Positions 36,155-40,284 of a stretch of 40,284 nucleotides of DNA are shown here, one piece after another. This DNA is from Rheinheimera baltica DSM 14885 (GTDB lineage: Bacteria; Pseudomonadota; Gammaproteobacteria; Enterobacterales; Alteromonadaceae), in the NCBI RefSeq assembly GCF_000425345.1, contig NZ_KE384354.1, positions 1-40,284 of the forward strand. The letters are read 5' to 3'. The translations under genes were made by a program, and so were the position numbers. Numbering within the stretch: the stretch's first letter is position 1; the number at the start of each line of letters is the position of its first letter. The notes beneath the pieces are model-generated. The model did no database searches. It saw nothing but the letters and a program-made list of their open reading frames with translations, and was not told the DNA's origin.

Positions 36155-38530
36155 GTGCAAGAATTTGTGATTTGGTACGAAAATCTGGGGATGCATGATG
36201 TAGACCGTGTAGGCGGTAAGAATGCGTCATTGGGTGAGATGATCAGTAATCTGGCGAATGCCGGTGTACAGGTACCAGGAGGCTTTGCGACTACAGCCTA
36301 TGCCTTTAACCAATTTCTTGAGCAAAGTGGTGTTAACGAGCGAATTTATCAGCTGTTAGACGGACTGGATGTCGATGACGTTACTGCCCTGGCAAAGGCG
36401 GGTAAGCAAATTCGCCAGTGGGTTATCGACACCCCGTTTCAGCCGGAATTAGAACAAGCTATTCGTAACGCTTATCAGCAATTACATCCCGACACCTCGC
36501 ACGATGTGTCTTTTGCCGTGCGTTCTTCGGCTACTGCTGAGGATATGCCCGACGCCTCTTTTGCCGGACAGCAAGAAACATTTTTAAATGTTCGCGGTTA
36601 TGATGCCGTGATTGTTGCCATTAAGCATGTTTTTGCCTCGTTGTTTAATGACCGTGCCATTTCATACCGGGTACATCAGGGGTATGACCATAGAGGTGTC
36701 GCATTATCTGCCGGCGTGCAGAAAATGGTGCGCTCCGATTTAGCGTCGTCTGGCGTAATGTTCAGTATTGATACTGAATCAGGCTTTGAAGAGGTGGTAT
36801 TTATTACATCATCTTATGGCTTAGGTGAGATGGTCGTGCAAGGTGCTGTTAACCCAGACGAATTCTATGTGCACAAACCAACACTGGCTGCAGGCCGCCC
36901 GGCGGTGGTAAAACGAAATTTAGGCAGCAAAAAAGTAGAGATGGTGTACTCCAGCGAACAGGGCCATGGTAAGCAAGTAAAAATTGTAGATATTGACACT
37001 GCGCGCAGCCACAAGTTTTCGTTAACCGACGCCGAAGTAGAAGAACTGGCAAAACAAGCCGTTATAATTGCACAGCACTATGGCCGCGCCATGGATATTG
37101 AATGGGCCAAAGACGGTAACGACGGCAAACTTTATATTGTGCAGGCGCGGCCGGAAACCGTTAAAAGCCGCGAAGACAGCAACAGCATGGAGCGTTTCCA
37201 ATTACAGGGCAGTGCGCCGGTGTTAGTGGAAGGCCGGGCAATTGGCCAGCGTATTGGTAGTGGTACGGCAAAAGTGCTTAGAGGCATTGAGCAAATGGAC
37301 CAAATACAGCCGGGTGATGTTCTGGTTACTGACATGACTGATCCCGACTGGGAACCCATTATGAAACGGGCTTCAGCCATTGTGACTAATCGCGGTGGTC
37401 GAACTTGTCATGCGGCCATTATTGCCCGTGAGTTGGGTATTCCTGCCGTGGTAGGCTGTGGTGATGCCACCAGTAAAATTATAACAGGTCAGCAGGTAAC
37501 CGTATCTTGTGCTGAGGGCGATACCGGCTTTATTTACGATGGCAAGTTAGACTACAAAATAGTTAGCAGCCGTGTTGATAAAATGCCCAAGCTTGACTTA
37601 AAAATTATGATGAACGTAGGCAACCCAGAGCGGGCGTTTTCATTCGCTAAATTGCCGCATGCCGGCATAGGTCTGGCCCGACTTGAATTTATTATTAACC
37701 GTATGATTGGCGTGCATCCTAAAGCGCTAATAAACTTTGATGCGCAAACACCGGAACTTAAAGCCACCATTAGTGAAATGATTGCCGGTTATGAAAACCC
37801 AGTCGAGTTTTACATTGCAAAGTTAACAGAGGGTATTGCAACGCTAGCCTGTGCCTTTGCACCGCAAAAAGTCATTGTGCGTATGTCAGATTTTAAATCA
37901 AATGAATACGCGAACTTAGTGGGTGGACGTCAGTACGAACCGCACGAAGAAAACCCGATGATTGGCTTTCGTGGCGCGTCTCGTTATATCTCTAAAGACT
38001 TCCGCGACTGCTTTGCGCTTGAAGTTGAGGCGCTAAAACGGGTTCGAAACGTTATGGGCTTTACTAACGTTGAAGTGATGATCCCGTTTGTTCGCACGCT
38101 TGGCGAAGCAAGTAGCGTAATTGATTTGTTGGCTGAGCATGGCTTAAAGCGCGGTGAAAATGGTTTGCGCGTTATTATGATGTGTGAGTTACCGTCCAAT
38201 GCATTATTGGCAGAAGAGTTTCTTGAATACTTTGATGGTTTCTCAATCGGCTCAAACGATTTAACGCAGTTAACGCTAGGTTTAGACCGTGATAGCGGCC
38301 TTATTGCACATCTGTTTGATGAGCGTAACCCCGCCATTTACAAATTGTTAGAGATGGCCATTAAAACCTGTAAAGCCAAAGGTAAGTATATTGGTATTTG
38401 CGGGCAGGGGCCTTCAGATCATGAAGACTTCGCGGCGTGGTTAATGCAACAGGGGATTGATAGCGTTTCGCTAAACCCAGATACGGTACTGGAAACCTGG
38501 CTATATCTGGCCGAGAAATACGGTAAGTAA
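36155..38530 (+). CDS. ppsA: Phosphoenolpyruvate synthase
   Basis: PpsA converts pyruvate and ATP into PEP, AMP and phosphate for gluconeogenesis. The N-terminal ATP-grasp domain shows [10 protein letters not shown] and [21 protein letters not shown]. The swivelling phosphohistidine domain has H419 in [15 protein letters not shown], preceded by the threonine that PpsR modifies. The C-terminal PEP/pyruvate barrel has [30 protein letters not shown] and a cysteine in GICGQGPSD. The start is GTG 36155 with GGAG 7 bases upstream, giving 791 aa against 792 in E. coli; a start at 36098 would add 19 residues unlike the family. Confidence 0.97.
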   Translation: MQEFVIWYENLGMHDVDRVGGKNASLGEMISNLANAGVQVPGGFATTAYAFNQFLEQSGVNERIYQLLDGLDVDDVTALAKAGKQIRQWVIDTPFQPELEQAIRNAYQQLHPDTSHDVSFAVRSSATAEDMPDASFAGQQETFLNVRGYDAVIVAIKHVFASLFNDRAISYRVHQGYDHRGVALSAGVQKMVRSDLASSGVMFSIDTESGFEEVVFITSSYGLGEMVVQGAVNPDEFYVHKPTLAAGRPAVVKRNLGSKKVEMVYSSEQGHGKQVKIVDIDTARSHKFSLTDAEVEELAKQAVIIAQHYGRAMDIEWAKDGNDGKLYIVQARPETVKSREDSNSMERFQLQGSAPVLVEGRAIGQRIGSGTAKVLRGIEQMDQIQPGDVLVTDMTDPDWEPIMKRASAIVTNRGGRTCHAAIIARELGIPAVVGCGDATSKIITGQQVTVSCAEGDTGFIYDGKLDYKIVSSRVDKMPKLDLKIMMNVGNPERAFSFAKLPHAGIGLARLEFIINRMIGVHPKALINFDAQTPELKATISEMIAGYENPVEFYIAKLTEGIATLACAFAPQKVIVRMSDFKSNEYANLVGGRQYEPHEENPMIGFRGASRYISKDFRDCFALEVEALKRVRNVMGFTNVEVMIPFVRTLGEASSVIDLLAEHGLKRGENGLRVIMMCELPSNALLAEEFLEYFDGFSIGSNDLTQLTLGLDRDSGLIAHLFDERNPAIYKLLEMAIKTCKAKGKYIGICGQGPSDHEDFAAWLMQQGIDSVSLNPDTVLETWLYLAEKYGK

Positions 38531-38534
38531 ATGT

Positions 38535-38562
38535 AAAGCCCCGCAAATCGCGGGGCTTTTTT
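38535..38562 (+). terminator. Rho-independent terminator of ppsA
   Basis: AAAGCCCCGC (38535-38544) pairs with GCGGGGCTTT (38550-38559) around a 5-base loop and runs into six T (38557-38562). It starts 4 bases after the ppsA stop and ends one base before the selO stop. Confidence 0.92.
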
Positions 38563-38563
38563 A

Positions 38564-40033
38564 TCAGGTGCCGCAAAACGTGTTGCTGATACACTGCTCG
38601 GGCATTGGTGGCTGTGCCAAATCGGCATTTTCGCCACTGAGTGTGAAAGGCGTTTGCAGAGCCTTGTGCAGCCTGTTAAACAATGATAAATCACCTTCAG
38701 TGTTGGCCAGCTCAATCGCTTTGGCTATCTGATGATTACGCGGGATAAGCGCCGGGTTAGTGGCATCCATCTGTTGTTGCACCTCATTTAGCGCTAAACC
38801 TTGCGTAGCCAGTCTCGTCTGCCAGTGGTTAGCCCACTGCTGCCAGTTGCTGCTGTCGGCAAACAGCTGTGCAGCACCCTGCGTTGTATTGGCCACTGAC
38901 AGGCTTAACAGGCGAAATGTCTGGCTAAAGTCTGTGCTGTTGGCGCTCATCAGATTAAGTAAGTCTCTGATCAGCACTTCGTCGTCTTTTGTTGCTGACT
39001 TAAGGCCAATTTTTTCGCCCATCAGCTGTAAAAACGCTGCTTCGTTTTCGGCATTAAACTGCAGCAGTGCGGCTGTGGCGAGTTCTATCGCCTGTTCTGG
39101 CTCAGCGCTTAATAGTGGTAGCAAGGTTTCAGCAAAGCGGGTCAGGTTCCAGCTCGCCATTTTCGGCTGATTGCCCCAGGCATAACGGCCTTGTCTGTCG
39201 ATATAGCTGTAAACTTGCGCCGGATTAAACGCATCCATAAAAGCGCAGGGACCATAATCGATGGTTTCACCGGCAATACTCATATTGTCAGTATTCATGA
39301 CGCCATGAATAAAGCCGATGCTCATCCATTTGGCAATGAGCTGTGCCTGCGCAGTGATTACGCTGGTTAATAACGTCAGGTAAGGATTTTCTGCCGCAGC
39401 ACTTTCAGGATAATGCCGTTTTATAACGTAGTCTGCGAACGTTTTAAGCTGAGCAATATCCCCTTTTGCCGCAATAAACTGAAAACTGCCAATTCGAATA
39501 TGGCTTTTCGCGATGCGGGTAATAATGGCGCCAGGCTCTGCTGTATCGCGCTGTAACCAATCACCGGTAAGCACTGCTGCCAGTGCTCTGGTTGTTGGCA
39601 CTCCAAGCGCATACATTGCTTCACTGACTAGGTATTCCCGCAGTACCGGACCGAGCGGGGCGCGGCCATCGCCGCCACGCGAATACGGTGTGCGTCCAGC
39701 CCCTTTTAACTGTATGTCGTAACGCTGTTCATCGATGGCAATCACTTCAGCAAGCAATAACGCCCGGCCATCGCCAAGCTGCGGTACAAAGTGGCCAAAT
39801 TGATGTCCGGCATACGCATGTGCAACTGGGTTTGCCCAGTCTGCAACCACATTTCCACTAAATACGGCTAAACCTTCATCACTTCGCCAGTACTGTTCCG
39901 GTAAACGTAATTGCGTTGCCAGTTCAACGTTGAACGCCAGCCACTGCGGCGCGGCCACTGGGGTTGGTAAGCAAGCTGTTGAAAACGGTTGACCAAGTTC
40001 GGCCAGGCTATGCTGTACAGAAAAGTGCTTCAT
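38564..40033 (-). CDS. selO: Protein adenylyltransferase SelO (YdiU)
   Basis: SelO is a pseudokinase-fold enzyme that transfers AMP from ATP to serine, threonine or tyrosine of proteins involved in redox balance. The 489-aa chain shows the family stretches AHAYAGHQFGHFVPQLGDGRA, IQLKGAGRTPYSRGGDGRA (glycine-rich loop and lysine), HGVMNTDNMSI with the catalytic-loop Asn/Asp, and DYGPCAFMDAF with the metal-binding Asp. A cysteine near the C-terminus (NTFCGT) and the one in YGPC match the pair that forms a regulatory disulfide in the E. coli protein. The ribosome-binding site is weak. Confidence 0.95.
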   Translation of the reverse strand: MKHFSVQHSLAELGQPFSTACLPTPVAAPQWLAFNVELATQLRLPEQYWRSDEGLAVFSGNVVADWANPVAHAYAGHQFGHFVPQLGDGRALLLAEVIAIDEQRYDIQLKGAGRTPYSRGGDGRAPLGPVLREYLVSEAMYALGVPTTRALAAVLTGDWLQRDTAEPGAIITRIAKSHIRIGSFQFIAAKGDIAQLKTFADYVIKRHYPESAAAENPYLTLLTSVITAQAQLIAKWMSIGFIHGVMNTDNMSIAGETIDYGPCAFMDAFNPAQVYSYIDRQGRYAWGNQPKMASWNLTRFAETLLPLLSAEPEQAIELATAALLQFNAENEAAFLQLMGEKIGLKSATKDDEVLIRDLLNLMSANSTDFSQTFRLLSLSVANTTQGAAQLFADSSNWQQWANHWQTRLATQGLALNEVQQQMDATNPALIPRNHQIAKAIELANTEGDLSLFNRLHKALQTPFTLSGENADLAQPPMPEQCISNTFCGT

Positions 40034-40093
40034 ATTTTAGTGCCACAATTGAACGTATTACGCGGTAGTGTACAGACAGGGGATTTTAGATAC

Positions 40094-40115
40094 AAAAAAA
40101 CCAGCAAAAAGCTGG
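40094..40115 (-). terminator. Rho-independent terminator of the first tRNA-end-like unit
   Basis: On the minus strand CCAGC (40115-40111) pairs with GCTGG (40105-40101) around TTTTT, followed by seven T (plus-strand A run 40094-40100). It directly follows the CCA-containing end of the unit at 40123-40185. Confidence 0.85.
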
Positions 40116-40122
40116 CTTAGAT

Positions 40123-40283
40123 GTTGGTTGCGGGAGTCCTGATGTTTGTGACGAGTGAACCGACGAGCTTTGAGGTATTGAATTTCAGACACAAAAAAAC
40201 CGACTTTATTAGTCGGCTTAGTTGGTTGCGGGAGCCCTGATGTTTGTGAAGAGTGAACCGACGACCTTCGGGGCATTGAATTT
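40123..40283 (-). repeat. Two tandem 98-bp units with tRNA-3'-end-like sequence, each followed by a terminator
   Basis: A 63-bp block at 40123-40185 recurs at 40221-40283, differing at six positions, so the period is 98 bp. On the minus strand each block reads ...CCGAAGGTCGTCGGTTCA (second unit; the first is a variant), then about 20 bases, then CTCCCGCAACCA. That looks like the variable loop, T-arm half and CCA-ended acceptor of a tRNA, with the T loop replaced. Each copy is followed by its own terminator. A complete tRNA cannot be folded from what is visible. The repeats probably trail a tRNA gene lying beyond base 40284. Confidence 0.75.
40193..40216 (-). terminator. Rho-independent terminator of the second tRNA-end-like unit
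   Basis: On the minus strand CCGACT (40216-40211) pairs with AGTCGG (40205-40200) around AATAA, followed by seven T (plus-strand A run 40193-40199). The stem sequence differs entirely from that of the other unit while its position is the same. Confidence 0.88.
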
Positions 40284-40284
40284 A

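Noticed and set aside
40058-40276. 72-aa minus-strand open frame at the right edge
   Set aside because: It reads through the tandem tRNA-end units and both terminators. A protamine-like peptide from such repeats is known in E. coli tyrT, but here there is no ribosome-binding site to support it.
40123-40284. A complete tRNA gene at the right edge
   Set aside because: Only the 3'-half-like part is present in each unit, and the T loop is replaced by unrelated sequence, so no cloverleaf can be formed.

Overview
The window looks like chromosomal DNA of a marine or freshwater gammaproteobacterium of the Alteromonadales type (Rheinheimera/Alishewanella-like). The evidence is gene content: a bioA/bioBFCD divergon, AsnRS of exactly 466 aa, HtpX, PpsA with PpsR, SelO, a curli locus with CsgEFG, a TIGR02647-family protein, and a pepsin-like protease similar in type to the Shewanella shewasins. 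The genus is an inference from memory. Nothing here is plasmid- or phage-like apart from one insertion sequence end at the left edge.

Layout. 1-328 is the end of an IS21-type insertion sequence: the start of an istA-like gene on the minus strand, five phased 20-bp repeats and a probable terminus. 629-4747 is a giant hybrid two-component regulator of 1372 aa. A bidirectional terminator separates it from asnS (minus). A small membrane protein follows, then bioA (minus) divergent from the tightly packed bioB-bioF-bioC-bioD. Next come an unusual membrane protein that joins a DNA-binding domain to a receiver-like domain (minus), a PepE dipeptidase (minus), htpX (plus), yjdM (minus), a pepsin-like aspartic protease (minus), a class V aminotransferase (plus), a tricorn-like S41 protease (plus) with a strong terminator, and a small TIGR02647-family gene. 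A minus-strand operon moxR-DUF58-transglutaminase lies next, then a secreted subtilase (minus).

The curli locus spans 27859-32033. csgB, a very large csgA-like gene, csgE, csgF and csgG run on plus, and a csgD-like regulator runs convergently with its 3' end overlapping csgG. A perfect hairpin between csgA and csgE probably keeps the secretion genes below the level of the fibre subunit. CsgB and CsgA build the fibre, CsgG is the outer-membrane pore, CsgE and CsgF assist export and nucleation, and CsgD is the likely activator. After it come a low-molecular-weight tyrosine phosphatase, a class II DAHP synthase, a ketopantoate-reductase-like gene, and the divergent pair ppsR/ppsA (PEP synthase and its regulator, which with DAHP synthase supply and use PEP). 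selO (minus) follows.

The right edge (40094-40284) holds two 98-bp tandem units. Read on the minus strand, each contains tRNA-3'-end-like sequence finishing in CCA plus a terminator. This resembles the repeats downstream of E. coli tyrT and implies a tRNA gene just beyond the window.

The items most worth a second look are the DNA-binding/TM/receiver protein, the bacterial pepsin, the roughly 19-repeat CsgA with its rearranged operon and altered CsgG constriction, and the tRNA-end repeats. I did not find a clearly new multi-gene system.
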